A DNA stretch of 5,266 bases from Colimorpha_A sp964630635. Lineage in GTDB: Bacteria > Bacillota > Clostridia > Oscillospirales > CAG-272. Positions 5,149-5,266 of this stretch are shown in pieces. The stretch covers positions 1 through 5,266 of the forward strand of contig CAZVVM010000109.1 in the NCBI GenBank assembly GCA_964630635.1, in the 5' to 3' direction. A model generated the notes under the pieces. That model did not search any database. It had not been told where the DNA came from and saw only the letters and a program-made list of their open reading frames with translations. Position numbers and translations under genes: made by a program. How positions within the stretch are numbered: position 1 is the first letter of the stretch; every line of letters starts with the position of its first letter.

Positions 5149-5177
5149 TTGACAAATGCTTTTTGGTGTGATATAAT
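5149..5177 (+). promoter_or_regulatory. Very strong promoter of the tRNA-Met gene
   Basis: TTGACA (5149-5154), 17-bp spacer, TATAAT (5172-5177), plus an extended -10 TG (5169-5170). An AT-rich block with A and T runs (5122-5148) just upstream resembles an UP element. Transcription should start near 5184, about 29 nt before the tRNA. Confidence 0.93.
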
Positions 5178-5212
5178 CTTTAAGCGCTTTCGGTGGAAAG
5201 CAAAATAAATGT

Positions 5213-5266
5213 GGCGGAGTAGCTCAGTTGGCTAGAGCAACCGGTTCATACCCGGTAGGTCATGGG
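5213..5266 (+). tRNA. tRNA-Met(CAT), 3' end cut by window
   Basis: Cloverleaf can be followed from the 5' acceptor strand GGCGGAG (5213-5219), D stem GCTC/GAGC (5222-5225 / 5235-5238) and anticodon stem ACCGG/CCGGT (5240-5244 / 5252-5256) with loop TTCATAC holding the CAT anticodon at 5247-5249. The variable region AGGTC and the first T-stem bases follow; the T loop and 3' acceptor strand are outside. The anticodon stem lacks the three consecutive G:C pairs next to the loop that mark initiator tRNA, and the loop has no CTCATAA as in initiator or Ile2 tRNAs, so an elongator Met tRNA is most likely. Confidence 0.93.

Noticed and set aside
5213..5266. Initiator tRNA-fMet or tRNA-Ile2 reading of the CAT tRNA
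   Set aside because: The anticodon stem is ACCGG/CCGGT, without three G:C pairs at the loop, and the loop is TTCATAC rather than CTCATAA. The missing 3' half prevents a check of the 1-72 pair.

Overview
The window suggests a Gram-positive, low- to moderate-G+C bacterium of the Clostridia, probably an uncultured gut-type Oscillospirales or Christensenellales relative. Pointers are a DarA/PstA-type cyclic-di-AMP receptor, AGGAG-type ribosome binding sites on almost every gene, near-consensus sigma-A promoters (TTGACA-17-TATAAT) in AT-rich spacers, and a Firmicutes-type SDR beside a UxuA mannonate dehydratase. This placement comes from reading the sequence, not from a database match.

Left part (1-1546): the 5' half of darA runs leftward off the window edge. 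Divergent from it is a gene for a single-pass membrane protein that I do not firmly recognise; it has a faint resemblance to the spore-germination protein YpeB. Next is rbfA (30S ribosome-binding factor A), with an extended -10 promoter of its own and a perfect 12-bp GNRA-loop terminator. rbfA stands here without its usual nusA/infB/truB neighbours.

Middle (1547-2880): the 314-base gap after rbfA is packed with hairpins. They include a near-perfect 23-bp palindrome and three hairpins each preceded by GTAG, like REP elements, and the gap ends in a bidirectional-looking terminator shared with the next, minus-strand gene. That gene is an SDR dehydrogenase, probably a D-mannonate oxidoreductase/fructuronate reductase. 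Between it and uxuA lies a 163-bp MITE-like repeat with 9-bp terminal inverted repeats and shuffled internal modules.

Right part (2887-5057): uxuA (mannonate dehydratase), then, after a hairpin terminator, a sugar phosphate isomerase/epimerase-type TIM-barrel gene. Both are on the minus strand, each with its own strong promoter. Together the three genes look like a hexuronate-catabolism locus: the SDR would interconvert D-fructuronate and D-mannonate, UxuA dehydrates D-mannonate to 2-keto-3-deoxygluconate, and the TIM-barrel protein probably isomerises or epimerises a related sugar acid. No regulator, transporter, KDG kinase or aldolase is visible.

Right edge (5058-5266): an AT-rich divergent spacer with a 7-bp inverted repeat, then a strong promoter for a tRNA-Met(CAT) gene that is cut by the window end. 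I see no CRISPR array, phage gene, transposase or clearly new multi-gene system. The most unusual content is the pair of non-coding repeat elements.
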